DNA of 64,000 nt from Liolophura sinensis (Eukaryota > Mollusca > Polyplacophora > Chitonida > Chitonidae): assembly GCF_032854445.1 (NCBI RefSeq), contig NC_088306.1:16523764-16587763 (forward strand), in the 5' to 3' direction. The translations under genes and the position numbers were made by a program. This document shows, one piece after another, positions 47,868 to 60,700 of the stretch; within the stretch, counting starts at the first letter, position 1, and every line of letters begins with the position of its first letter. The notes under the pieces were generated by a model. It was given only the letters and a program-made list of their open reading frames with translations. It ran no database searches and was not told where the DNA came from.

Positions 47868-48344
47868 ACTTTGAACAAAAGAGCAGGAATCGCTGCTCTG
47901 GTAGCGTTTCTCTTACCAAGACATAAATCTTCTTCATCACTTTTGATCACAAATCTTCTCAAATTTAACATTTACAAGCTTTTAATCCTTTGCACACCTG
48001 TGGGTTAATGTGCTAGTATTTGGTGCATCTGTGAACACGCTAGTGGGTATCTCTAATACTGACTTCACCCTCACAGTTGAATTGTTAACATCTGAATGTT
48101 TCTGATTTAGAGACACAGATACTTGTCATTCCATACCTGTCCTCTAAGGAGAAATACCTTCCGCTGTTGCGTTGTCAGTTACCTTCTCTGCCAGATCTGA
48201 CATGGATTTTAGAAACCACAAGAACATTATCAATGACTGTCATCGTGGTAGGCTAAGGTCTATACAGCTTGTGATGCCAGACTGATAACACAGAATAACT
48301 TACATTTATTGAACCGAGACATGATCATTAGCCGTTGGGTAGAT

Positions 48345-48620
48345 CCAGGATCAATCCTGGGTAGGGTCACACCTAAGACCTTAAAAGAGTGTAACTTCCT
48401 CACTTGGCATTCAGCATGAAGCCTAAGGGAATAGTGCAATGACTGGTTGACCCGTATCAGTATAATGGCTCGGGCGGTGCAGCTTACTTGCCTTCGGTAA
48501 GGCGTCTTCAGTGAAGCAGCACTAGATAAAAGAGCGGTGGAAATCCGTCCTGCTGCAGGGAGGCACATAATGTGCACTCTAAGAACTCCTTCATTGTCAT
48601 ATGACTGAAAAATTGTTAAT
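48345..48620 (+). mobile_element. SINE family B, 3'-truncated
   Basis: Same body as 41920-42183, with a longer 5' part (ggatcaatcctgggtagggt, acacctaagaccttaaaaga). It ends at tgactgaaaaattgttaatt without the CACTC tail. Confidence 0.85.
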
Positions 48621-48874
48621 TGACCATTAGCTGTCCAGGGTGTTTAAAAAATGCAAATGAGTTCCGTCAACTGTCTCAGGCTGCAGTTCTTCTCCACTTC
48701 AGTTTTCCATCATTAGATCATGTATAGTTCCTGATTTCATTGACAGGCAGCACATGAAAGTTCTACAAGAAATCAACCGGCTAGATGCATATGCTATTCC
48801 ATGTTAATTGATCAACAAAGTCATAATACCAGTGTACGTCTGATTGAAATACAAACTCTTATCAACTCCAACCA

Positions 48875-49080
48875 GGATTTCTGATAGTCTAGTGGTAGAA
48901 TCACAGCTAGGCTATGGATTCAAAAGTCCTAGGTTCAAACTCCAACAGGGTCAGGGCTTATACACATGTTTTTGTAAATACTGGCCTGGCCTGTTAGAAC
49001 AGTATCTATAGTCAAGCATGTTGGAGTAGAAATAAACATTTCTGTTTAGCAGCTAAACACCAGTGTAGCATCTTGTCTCG
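48875..49080 (+). mobile_element. tRNA-derived SINE (family C)
   Basis: The A-box-like gatagtctagtggtagaatc and B-box-like aggttcaaactcc match the reversed copy at 7651-7730. The body to about 49080 is assigned by proximity only. Confidence 0.6.
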
Positions 49081-49103
49081 TCTCGATCATTAGGTCAGGC
49101 TCA

Positions 49104-49595
49104 TCAAAATGTTCTTGCGTGAAGGGACAGTGCAATTCGCTTGTCAGCCATCTTGTTACAGTCAGTGACCTTGACCTTTATACTTTGGTGTCTTGTGTCA
49201 AGATCTGGAAAACCCCTGCCTGTGGAGATTAAGGTTGACTCTCTCTTCCTTTCAGTGAGATTAAAGGCTTTTCCCGAGTCTTTGATGGTAATCTGGGCCG
49301 CATTTAGCAAGGCAGAGGCTAGACGATACAAACTGTATCTCCTGTCGTTCACTGCGTAAGAATTCAGCACGCATGCATTTGTCAAGCGCTGCTGTGTTGA
49401 CCAGACTCTCCTGAGAGCTGGGATTTTTCTTTGAAATTTGACCCATTGGAATCTGACCCTTGAGTGATCCCTACTGATCAAACAAAGGGGAATCTTGTTT
49501 TGATTCTCTCCCCTGTTTGTTTGTGTCGTCTCCTTTCCTTCTGTCTCTTCTGTGTTAGATCGCTCTTGTTGTTTTATCAAGGATTTGTGGTTCAA
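49104..49595 (-). other. Unrecognised 163-codon open frame
   Basis: This is the longest frame outside tandem repeats. It starts MNHKSLIKQQERSNTEETEG, is rich in basic and polar residues, and has no recognised domain, signal or membrane segment. No upstream acceptor or promoter is evident. In an AT-rich 64-kb window a frame this long is unusual but possible by chance. A perfect TCAAGGTCA nuclear-receptor half-site lies inside it on the same strand (49166-49174). Confidence 0.15.
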
Positions 49596-49887
49596 TCTGA
49601 ATCACATGATGAAAGAGGAAGGACAGTAGCCAGGCTGGCACATTTACCTCCCTTCATGAAAACAATGGCCAGGCTATTCTAGTTTACTCCCATGTACACA
49701 AACGCCTTGTACCTAAAAATTCAGTTCTCTGTCCCGTTGTGCTGTTCGTGTATTGTTTTGTATGAGGAGATGTTCAAGTTCATCTATGTGCATATTGATG
49801 AGTGATATTTATTCATGAGATTGAGACATCATCAGAAATAACTTTTATAGGGTGGATGACATGGATGAAGAGTTCGCGTATTAAAGT

Positions 49888-50086
49888 TTGCAGGCAATTG
49901 TTTGAAAATGCTGTGTATGTCAGTACTGAAGTTTTGCAGAGTTATCGACATGTAAGCAACCAAGGTTTGCAACTTTTTCGAATATCATTATATGCAATTG
50001 TTTGAAAATGCTTTTTATTTCAGTATTGTGTAGTACAGTTCTGAAGTTTTGCATAGTGACATGTAAGCCAGGTTTGCGACTTTTCC
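49888..50086. repeat. Diverged tandem duplication, about 100 bp
   Basis: caattgtttgaaaatgct, tgaagttttgca and gacatgtaagc...aggtttgc recur in the same order at 49899-49975 and 49996-50081. Confidence 0.75.
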
Positions 50087-51794
50087 GTTGTCATTATGGG
50101 TGAAAATACTTGCCTGCTGCATCCCCCACAATACACCCTCAGTATATGGGCCTCTAGGTCTGCTTGAACAGCGTTGACAAGTATTGACATTTGTTGACAT
50201 ATTTGTTTAAACTTTTAGGGACCTTGTCAACATTACATAAACAGCGTCTTGGTGACCTTTTTGTTTTAAATCATCCATCTTTTTTTCCTGATACATGTGT
50301 GCTTCATTTATAAATTAAGTTGTAAATGATAAAATGATGATGAAACTTCTTCAAGAAGAAGATGCTGTGTGTAACTTCTAGTCGTTGTCATGCATATCTT
50401 TTGACATTTTGAAGTCAAAGTATAATTGTGTTGCCATGCCAACAAACAATCTTCTGTGCGCAAGTGGGATTATTTTTTTTGTTATTGTTGTTGTAAGGAC
50501 AGTGGACAGTTTAAGACAGCTTTTATGCACTCATTACATCCATTTTACTTGCAAAGAATTTTCCACATGGGTCTTACTGTTATTTGATGTTAATACACAA
50601 GGTAAATGGATAATTTTGATCTACTGTGAAGTCAAGGGTTACACAAACATAGATTAAATTTCATGTCCGATCTTTTTAATGGATTATAGTTAATAAGGAT
50701 TAAGAGACCTGTCCTTTATTGTGTACCTTTAGAGCATAACTTTACTTTATAGAGGCGAGTACGACAGAGCAAATATTTGTAAATATCCAGTACATACCAC
50801 ACACACACACACAAAATTTGAATTATTTGATGCCCTGTTCTGTAATTTGTAGTTTGAGGGCCAGGAATATAAAAAATTTAGATTTAATTTTTGATAACAA
50901 AATAATTCAATTATAAAATTATAAACATAAAATCTGCTTTTGTGACTGCACATTTCATAATTACAGGTATTGTATAAAACTGCAAGTGCCTGCTGACACT
51001 TTGATTAGCTTCCTTTTGCTTAGTTCAACAGCAGTTTGATTCAGAAGATCAGATCATAAGCTGCATAGTTGTAATGAATTTTGGAGATTTATAGACGGTC
51101 CCTTAATTTGACCTGTTGATATTTTAACTTGAACCCTGAGAGGGTCAGACTGTCTGACAAGGTATGACCCCATTTTAAAAATTCCATTTGTCCAGTGACC
51201 AGTTCGAATGGTCAGCTAGCCCCTGCACACTGGCCCTGAACTGGACATTCCCTGGATTGCCAGGGACTGACCTCTACCTGAGCTCTAACGAAGCGTGACA
51301 CAGGTAAAAACTGACCCTCTTAGCAGATGGTCACTTGGCTAATGTGGCTCACAATTATCTGGCTCCTGTCTGGAGACTTCTTGACTGTCCAGTGTGTAGC
51401 CTGGAGCCACTGAATAAGGTGTGACTTTAGAGTGGTCCCTGGTCTACTGACTGGACTCTCGCGGGTGGGGCGGCGGGTACACGCATACTCTCTGGACAGT
51501 TAGTATAGTGTCATTAAGACGAGCAGGTATGGGAGTAACTGGATAGAAAGGAAACGCGTACCTATGTGTCACATCTATTGCTTGTAGGTTAGCATGTGCT
51601 CAGGTAAGATGAATAGAGTTCTAAGCCTTTTGTTATTTGTTTTCTTGTTATAAAATAGCTACATGAAGTTTGTACAGGTAGTTTCTTGAATGCGACGAAC
51701 TGTCTCTAACAAAGGTGGTCATTGTCATTGCATGGTTGTTTATGGGTATTAAGTGCAGGTGAGGTATGGAGAGGACTATGGCTCCTCCACTACC

Positions 51795-52000
51795 TAATTC
51801 GCATGTGAAAAAAACAACTTTCACTGCAATTTATGCATATTTTTAACATGATTTTGTACACAAAACTACATTGGTTCTCGTTGGATTAGCAAATTTCAGG
51901 GCTTCACAAAAAGTATGACTTTATCAGATGTCTTGGAATAATGCCTTCAGAATACACCTAAATAAACACCTTGCAAACCTTATGAAAAAAAGAATTACAG
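51795..52000 (+). mobile_element. MITE-like family, subfamily A
   Basis: Begins cctaattcgcatgtgaaa (the tcaacctttt block is lost) and ends tatgaaaaaaagaattacag. The interior cttcacaaaaagtatgactt and aataaacaccttgcaaacc blocks are well kept. Confidence 0.8.
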
Positions 52001-53401
52001 TTTTGAGAAATAATACAGAATCATGTTGAGTACCGGCACATGCAGGGTTGATTCGATTACCTTGTTATAAGTTGTCTTGCTAAAATCATTAAGATGGATG
52101 TGTAAGAATAGGGCAACAGGGATAGTCTTTGTGTATAATACTGCCTGTGAGCGTTATCTCTAGTCTAACCTTTGTAACAAAGCGCTTTACAGTGAAGTGT
52201 CCTTACCTGTGGCTAAAATCATTAATTTTAGCTTGGATATATTTTATAGTTTACCCCTAAATCCTCAGACAAATACGACCGTTTATGTGCAACTTTTATT
52301 ACAGTTTGTAAAAATAATTCATAACATTTTGATGACTAAAATGTATTGTTTTGGTCGGGGCACATGTTCACAAGTTCACTGAAATCGTTAAACAACCTGC
52401 CCAGATCAGACAACGTCTAAGAAGCCAAAATATGCCCCATATCAGTGGTCAGATTTGTTGAGGATTTAGGGTAATTCTTAAAGCAGTCATCTACATGTAC
52501 ATCTTCATTACATACATAAATTATTACAGGTGACAAGAATTTATGAGAAATGTACAGCTTTTAAGAACAGGCAGTTAATTTTATTTTTTGTGAGTTTTTA
52601 CCTGTGTTTTATTCTTCTAGCTGTTTCATTGTGACTTTTAATACCTGTTTGATGGAATTTGAGCTACAAGCATATCTTTTTACAGCCTAACACTAATTAA
52701 GACAGACATGCCCCACTTGTTATATAACTAAATATTAGTGCAGGTATACTGGTGGACTTAAGATTCCACTCTGTGACCCTCATGCATTGAAAACAAGCTT
52801 CAGAGTCGTGTATAACTCTGGTATAGCCACTTAATCTGCACACATCTTTGTTTCTAGGTTGTTTGTCAAACTACAAAAAATTCTGAACTCCTCTTTCTGT
52901 GGTTTATTTAATTGCAAGTCAGTAAAAGTCTCTAGTTTTAGATTTTTAGACACTGAAATGTTAATTGAATCTTGCGGTTTTAGTGTTTGTGTCCGCCTTG
53001 TGTATGGATGTCAGAATTATTTGAACTGAGCAAATGATCTAACTAAATTGCAGGGCTCGTTCAGTCTTTTCAGATGACTTGTGGAAGTTTGCATTTTGCA
53101 GCGATTAATATCAGTTAGAAGAAGTATCTGTTTACATTTGCCTGTAAATATCATGATTTTTAGTGGTTTTCCTAATTAAAGTCAGTGGTGGGTGGCCCTG
53201 TGATGTATCAACATTAGGTGCATTGAATTTACATTTATGTTGATGTGTAAAAAGTGTTCTGATTGTATCATATCTCTTACATCTTAAACATTTTATAACC
53301 GATGACGGCATATGTCTGAAAAAATGAATAAATAAATAAATGAACAGAAAAGAAAAACTGAATCATTGTTTGAGGTAATAATAACATTATACATGTTGTT
53401 T

Positions 53402-53418
53402 CCCCCCCCCCCCCCCCC
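53402..53418. repeat. Poly-C tract, 17 nt
   Basis: Uninterrupted C run. The 350 bp to its right (53455-53800) is repeat-free and fairly GC-rich, with a tgacaggtg TGIF/Meis-type motif near 53740, and could be regulatory. Confidence 0.9.
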
Positions 53419-54443
53419 ATACTCTAAGTAGAAGTAAGCGTCAGTCATTACAGAGTCATTTTGTGGCGGCCCCTAAGAAAGGGCACCTGTCACTGAGCCA
53501 GGGCTGTGAGGTTAAGAGGAGGAGAGACATGTTTGTGTACCTGTAAAAATGTTACCCGCTCACACCAGCCTCCCCGCTGCTAAAGCTTTATAGTTTACAA
53601 ACTTTTCTCAACATGGATTTGTTTTAGCAAAGTCAAGCCCGTGGCGTAGACGGGAAGTGGGTCACATTTGTGTAGGTTCAAAATAAACTGGCTGACGATG
53701 GGCCATTGCCGGCCACAGACTTTGTCATCAGTCTCACCTTGACAGGTGCTTGACGCCAGCTTTCTGTTTAGGAGATTTCTGAGAACAAGCCTTGACAGAG
53801 ATAAAACAACAGGGCCCTCTGAGCTCTATTTGAAAAATAAGCTGTCAATGTCCTATTGTATTATAATGGTAGTTTACAGTTGAGATACAGGGGTTTTGTG
53901 AGGACCAGTCGTATTATTGGCAGTCTAGGCCGAAGCTGACAAGTTTGAACAAGTCACTCCACTGTTTTTACCTGCCTTGATTGCGCTACCTGATAAGTTT
54001 TATCATGATGACGGGATGTTTTCTGCTAACTGTCACACACGCAGGATCTGTGTCCTTGAAAACGCAAGTCAGTTTGACGTTGCGCTCTGCCATGGATTTA
54101 TACCTCTGTGTATTTCGCCCACAGGGGTTTTAACACGCTTGTTTTACCTCTGGACGTGAGCAAGGCCCCTTAGGGTCATGATCAGTACATATAGTCAGAG
54201 TGGGAATACTTCAAATCCATCCTCTTTTGACATTTAATGGACTATTTACCTTGATGGCAGTTGTTGCCACTAAGCCACTATTTCAGTTTTTCTGTTAACA
54301 GAGGCTGCAGAAAGTCATGGTGTAACTATCTGCTGGATGTGAGTGGTTTTTAGTTATTCTCCTCCAGTAGTTTTGTTTCCGTGGATGTCTTTAGTTCTCT
54401 TCTGGACATAGCTCTCTCCTGGAAGCAAAACGTTTTTTTTTTC

Positions 54444-54711
54444 CCTTGATGTGAATAGTGCATTCCTTGATGAGAATAGTGCTTTCCTCGATGTGAATAG
54501 TGCATTCCTTGATGAGAATAGTGCTTTCCTCGATGTGAATAGTGCATTCCTTGATGTGAATAGTGCTTTCCTCGATGTGAATAGTGCTTTCCTCGATGTG
54601 AATAGTGCATTCCTTGATGTGAATAGTGCTTACCTCGATGTGAATAGTGCATTCCTTGATGTGAATAGTGCTTTCCGCGATGTGAATAGTGCTTTCCGCG
54701 ATGTGAATAGT
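54444..54711. repeat. Minisatellite, 21-bp unit, about 13 copies
   Basis: The unit gtgaatagtgctttcctcga with one further base is repeated with variants that alternate in places (cattccttgat and ctttcctcgat), giving a partial 42-bp period. Because 21 is divisible by three, frames on both strands stay open (a plus-strand NSAFLDV repeat). There is no start context or splice support for a protein. Confidence 0.95.
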
Positions 54712-56373
54712 ATTTGTACAGGTCTGAAGATGATTTAGACAGCAACTAAGAATTTTGGAGAGCAAGGTTTGATAAATCAAAACCTTCGCAGACTTTTAAG
54801 TATACTGAAAGAAAAGGTAAGACTATTATGTTCTGCTCTATTGTTCCAAAATGTGCCTTAATTTTTATATTTTAACTCAAATGACACTAGTTATGTTTTA
54901 CACATGTATAAAGCAATTGTGTTCTCATCTATACATTTACATACTTCCCTTAAAAGGAGTCGCTTCAAATTGCAGTTATTTCACCCATTGTGTGACAGTC
55001 AGAGCAGGCACGTCCTTAAACTTCGTGTTGGCGTTAGTTTTCCGACACCATACACTTGCCGCATATAGTACAAACTTTTCCCCAGTGAACTGTACAGTCA
55101 ATGTGATTTCATCACACTTTAGATATGCTATAAATGTCACGCATCTGACAGCACCTGACCTAGTTCAGTGACCTACTTTTGGATATGGCGCTATTAATAG
55201 AAACCTAGTAGGGAATGTGTGAAATAAATAGCAGCATGTATACAATCATGTATCTGTATGTAGGAAGCTCTATGTAGCTGTGTTTGCGCTGAGTGGGCTA
55301 TTTACATTGATACAGATGTGTTATTTAGGCCCTTGAAACATGAATTTACTGTGTATATCCAGTGTTCTATACACAGTCCTGTTATGTCCTTTTTGGCTAC
55401 ATGATAAAGTCAGATGTATACCATGGACAAAAGTTCAGAAGGAATAGATCTGATTAAAAACGTATATAAACCTATATAACCTATTTGAACTGAGGTTTAT
55501 AAAGTGCAGAGTTTGGCCTGCTCTCTGAAGATTAAACATTTATTGTCACACACATGTATTTTATACTTATATAAAAAAAATACTTAAACCAGAGAGCTAA
55601 GGAACTCAGTTTTTTCTGTTTTAGTCAAATTATTTTATTTTTGTATTTTTATATTTGTAGAGGTTGGATAGATGAAATACTGTTGATGCTTATTTTTTTA
55701 AATCATAAGCCCTATGTGCTTAAATAGGGTATGTCCCTATCCTGTGTATGGTCACATCTGTGGAGCACTAGTGCATTTCTGTTGTGGGTTTCTGCTGGCG
55801 TACGCCATTGTCGCATACCATCATCATTTTGGCGGTAGGTTATATACAACATCCAACCTATCTTTGATACGAACGTCAGACAGAAAGCTGTGTGAACTCG
55901 CCAGACTCCTGAAATGCTGATTCGGCTTCTGTGTGTGTGTCGACAGGATAATATGTGGAGTCCAACATATAGCTTAATGCTGTAATTGTCTATCTCCTTG
56001 TGTGTTACTACATGGCTGTAACTGAGGTCTTAGGTGGCTTTGAAGAAGCCAATCCTCTGTTTACCCTGCATGTTCTCCATCCAAGCACCTGCTGGCTGTC
56101 ACGTACACCACAATCTACCTCACTCAGGATATTGACAGGAGAGTGACACTTATACAACTGCAAGGGGAGAGCATCCATGTGGCTGTTGTTATTCAGACTA
56201 TTGTTAAGTGTATTTATGTTGTTCTAAATATATACTTTATTGGTTTAAAGATCTAAAGATTTTATAAACTTTCTTGTCCATACAAGGCCTTTATTATCTG
56301 CCAATCTATGAAGAAGTAAGCATAGGGTCATGTAGGTAATACAGTGATCTGAGATAACAGCTAATCTGATCTA

Positions 56374-56408
56374 CCCCCCCCCCCCCACACACACACACAC
56401 ACACACAT
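56374..56408. repeat. Poly-C plus (CA)n
   Basis: About 13 C run directly into about 11 CA repeats. The same C-then-CA order occurs at 18684-18712. Confidence 0.93.
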
Positions 56409-56983
56409 CCCCCAGCACAAACATCTCATCATTGCAAGCATTCATTCAAAGTGAATCTCCCCGCCCCCAAACACAAACATCTCTCCCTATCGTAGGCATT
56501 CATTTAAAGGTAATCCCCCACTCTGTCGCCTCAAATCCTTTTGTGTTGATATTTACCGACATAAAATATGTGTGTACAGTTTGTAATATATACATGTGTG
56601 TACATACAACAGAGGCATAATAGGGGAGCTTTGACAGATAACATGTTGTCCTACCACTAGTTCTAAACCTCAGGTCAACAACCAACCCACCACTCCACCA
56701 CCACCACCACTTCCCCATCTTTGCAGCCCTTGTGGGTAGGTATTATGATAACAGCAGTCTAAGGTGCTGACCATCAGTCCTGAGCCTTAGAACAATATCC
56801 CTCTTTCAAACCTCTGACACACACAGCTACTCACATCCCTGCTGACAATCTGACCACAGCCTGAACACCTGCCTTAAAACTCATTAATTGAAAAGCTTAC
56901 CTGTGTGTGTCCTGTGGTTTGGTAACGAACTGGAGTCTGTTATTATAACACCTGTGTTCCAGACTATATGACCATATAAAGTT

Positions 56984-57200
56984 AGGGGCCAATTCCACAA
57001 AGACATTTAATATGGCTAAAGTCAAAATTTGAAACATCGCAATGCTTAGTGTTTTGGTTTTAGGTATTGAAATTTTCACACCTTTGTCTTAAGGTAACAT
57101 ATTGATGTGCTCATCAAAATTGTAATGTACATTACCTGAGAATAAGCTGTAAAATCATATTTCAAATTTTGACTTAGGTTAAAACTGGCTTTGTCAAATG
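56984..57200. mobile_element. Palindromic MITE-like element
   Basis: The left arm (ccacaaagacatttaatatg, gctaaagtcaaaatttgaaa) pairs with the right arm (tttcaaattttgacttaggt, taaaactggctttgtcaaat), giving terminal inverted repeats of about 40 bp around about 130 bp. Confidence 0.8.
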
Positions 57201-60200
57201 TTGTGTGGGTTCATTGTGTGATGGGGACTGTCAGCTGTGGTTACAAACTGAGGATTGATTCTCCACAGTAAAAAAAAAAAATAAAATGTTTACAGGTAGA
57301 CCCTTTAGCAAGGCAAGGCGAATGACACGTTTTTAATTTTCTGCTGTGACAGTTGCAGGCGTAGAAGATGTCAGGTACACCTTTGTACGTCATCGGTGAT
57401 GATGCTACACCTGTATCCTAATTCCCCCTAATAATAAGTTGCATAACTTATTTTATTCCCTTAAACTCATAATCTTCATTATTGACATTCTTTTCTTGTC
57501 ATTAGTTCCTTCTAGTTTTCAGTCAGAACATGTGTGTGCGTGAAGCAGCCCAAGACGTGAGGTTAACCCAGGGGTTGGCCTAATGCATATAGTCCAGTGG
57601 AACTGTCATCAGAAGATCAACCCAATCAACAATCATAATACATTCATATGAGATGGTTTTTAACATGTTTGCAATGTTGTGATGTTATAGATATGTGTAT
57701 CCTATACCCAGGTTTAGCCACAGGGGCGTCTCAGTGTCTTTAAGGTACCCTAATCTGACAAAATGAGAGAGATAGGAAAATAGGAGAAAATTGGAAATGA
57801 AACGGCCTGATTTCAAATCCTGGCTAAATTTAAAATCCTGTAAGCCATTAACATACATGCACATTCAGATTGTACATACATGGATGTACAGGTGTGTACG
57901 AGAGGTAGTTGCCTTATACAGAAGCACTAAAACAACTCAGGTAAGCCTGAAGTTAAGGATAAGGATGTTTAGTGCTCGTATTTACTCAGCAAAGTGTATG
58001 CAGAATATTATCAAGCAAAATTATAAAAGTGCACTTATGTAAAAACTGTTATATTGATATTATGCTATGTAACAATAAGGAACAGGATATTGGGCTAGTG
58101 GGGGTACATAGCCTGTCCTGTGCGTCACATCAGGATCTGTCACAGCAGTCGGGACTCTTGTGTCACCGGCTACGTCTGCAGTAATCTTCTCCTACCACAG
58201 CATGATGCTGGCTGAATACTGTTACATTCTGTGGTAAGACTGACTTGTGGACATTTGTACACCTGTCTTGCGCTGTGTACAGCAGTTTTATGAGAGTAGC
58301 AGTTACACCGAGGGCAGGAGAATAAACTACATGTACAATTAAGGAGATTTTCTAATTAAGAGTGAGTTCATCAGAATTTTGTGACAAACGTGAGTAAAAT
58401 GTATGTCTTTTAAGTTTTGACTTGGGTTAGGGTTGAATGTTGAAGTATACACTTCAGTGTTGTTTGTGTTTTGTTACAGTCAGGGTGTGATGGACGTGTG
58501 GAAAGAAATAGATCTGATTGGATAAACACTGGAAGTATGATGTGTCACTGTAGTTATGCTCTGAATAACTTACAGATATACTTCCGTGATGTACATGTAC
58601 ATAGATATTTGGACTGAAATGCTGACACGAGTCAGATTTACTTTTTTAGTCAACTTCATCACTTTATGTGTAATTTGATTATGGAAATTTGTCAGTCTGA
58701 CTGCCAGTATGTATCTTCCTATTTCTGTCAAATTGTACATACACGCCAATCAGATTTTAAAATTCTGATAAGTCAGTCTACATGTATCAACCAGTTATAG
58801 ATTTATTTAACCCAGAATTGGTAGGATTTTAATCTTAACTTTTAGTCAGTCTTGCGTGAATTCCCAAGACTGTATGCACACAACTCTTGAGTATGACATT
58901 TATTTATTGATTTATTTATTGATTGATGGATTATTGATTGGTGTATTTATTCATGTATTTATTCCACAATTGGTTTCCTGTGTTAAATCTTGCAGCCTTG
59001 GTCCAACTTGAATAAATGTACCAAACCTAGAGTTAAGCTTAAGCAAGGCATAGGCTGGACTTGCCTATCTCTCACATCAGCCAATCAGAAACGATTCTGT
59101 ATCCCTTTAAGTGAGATTGAATGAGCGGGACTATATATATATGTGGCCCAGTATACAACTGTTGAGTATGACTTTTACCCTAGTTAGAGACAGAGGCTGC
59201 CAGCGTGCAGGCCCTCGTGCACGAAAGCCGGTTTTGTAAGGCACTTGAAACAGTCAAGATGCAGTCAGTTCATCCTCAGCAGAAAACGTGTAATAGGCAA
59301 TTAATATTAGCGTGAGCATATGCACTTTTTCCAAAAATTTTTGTAACTTTGATTAACTATACTAGCCTAACACTTTGAATTGATAACAAAAGTTGGCTTT
59401 CTTTTCCAAGGAAATGAAATACGGCAGTGTTATATGTTTCAATGAGTGGAAGCACTGCCTGGATTTTTCGTGAAACTGAATCTTTTTGTTTTTCAAGTTC
59501 TGTTTCATATTAATTTTAAATCATATTTCATTTCAATTTGAAATTATAAATTTCTTCTAGGAAAGTACAAGTAGATGACGTAATACTGAAGTGTCATGAT
59601 GTTGATTTCATGAGGATTTCATTATTGATTTGATTGGTATTTAAACCCTTAAGATTTTTATAACTCGAGTGAACAAATGCCTGTGGGCCAGGTAAATTGC
59701 AAGCTTTACTACTTTAAGCCCACAACCAAACCAGCAAGAGCTCGGTTTTAGCTTAATTGCGACCTCATTAGCTCAAGTTGGATAGGCACTGCTGAGGACA
59801 GCACTGTATACCACTCAGTCAGCTGAACCAGTTGACTTATATCATGGCATGAAACATCTGGCCTCATTCAGGGACCTATAGGACTGGATAACAAGTGTAT
59901 CACATTCATTCAGACTTCACAAGTAAAATGATTAGGATATGAGGAATATTTCCTGCAGCAGGTAAACCTGAAACAGCTCACCTGTACATGTACATAGGTA
60001 TAGATAAATATCTATAGACGTAGTGCTATTGATGTAGGGAAAGGTTAATGAACTTAAATGTTACCTGATGATTTGAATGTCGAGTGACAGATTATAAGGG
60101 GTTGACTACAGTACATATGTCAATCACCTACTCCATAATTACATTTCACCTTGCCACTAGACCTGTAATTAGTTACTGAAAGGTCTTAGAAAGTTATGTT

Positions 60201-60236
60201 TCAATAACATTAAATCAAGTAATAAACTTTCGCGTG

Positions 60237-60286
60237 ATTTTTCACCAACTCAGTATCTAGCAGGCTGGATTTAGTTGGTGAAAAAT
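60237..60286. repeat. Perfect 14-bp inverted repeat at array edge
   Basis: atttttcaccaact (60237-60250) and agttggtgaaaaat (60273-60286) are exact reverse complements around a 22-nt loop. The right arm is part of the first array unit; the left arm lies outside it. Confidence 0.9.
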
Positions 60287-60700
60287 TCATTGAAAGTACA
60301 GGTGATTTTAGCAGGGTGATTTAGTTGGTGAAAAATGAAAGTACAGATGATTTTAGCAGGGTTATTTAGTTGGTGAAAAATTCATTGAAAGTACAGATGA
60401 TTTTAGCAGGGTGATTTAGTTGGTGAAAAATTCATTGAAAGTACAGATGATTTTAGCAGGGTGATTTAGTTGGTGAAAAATTCATTGAAAGTACAGATGA
60501 TTTTAGCAGGGTGATTTAGTTGGTGAAAAATTCATTGAAAGTACAGATGATTTTAGCAGGGTGATTTAGTTGGTGAAAAATTCATTGAAAGTACAGATGA
60601 TTTTAGCAGGGTGATTTAGTTGGTGAAAAATGAAAGTACAGATGATTTTAGCAGGGTGATTTAGTTGGTGAAAAATTCACTGAAAGTATAGGTGATTTAT
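60268..60700. repeat. Satellite array, 50-bp unit, 9 copies
   Basis: gatttagttggtgaaaaatt starts units at 60268, 60318, 60362, 60413, 60463, 60513, 60563, 60613 and 60658. Units 2 and 8 lack about 5 bp after gtgaaaaat. Inner units are almost identical, and edge units are diverged. Confidence 0.96.

Noticed and set aside
54350-54780. Repeat-protein-like frames on both strands (NSAFLDV and HYSHRGK-type units)
   Set aside because: The 21-bp minisatellite keeps several frames open at once on both strands, and nothing indicates expression or splicing.
55714-55920. 68-codon hydrophobic frame resembling a membrane segment
   Set aside because: No start context, no homologue recognised and no splice support; likely chance.
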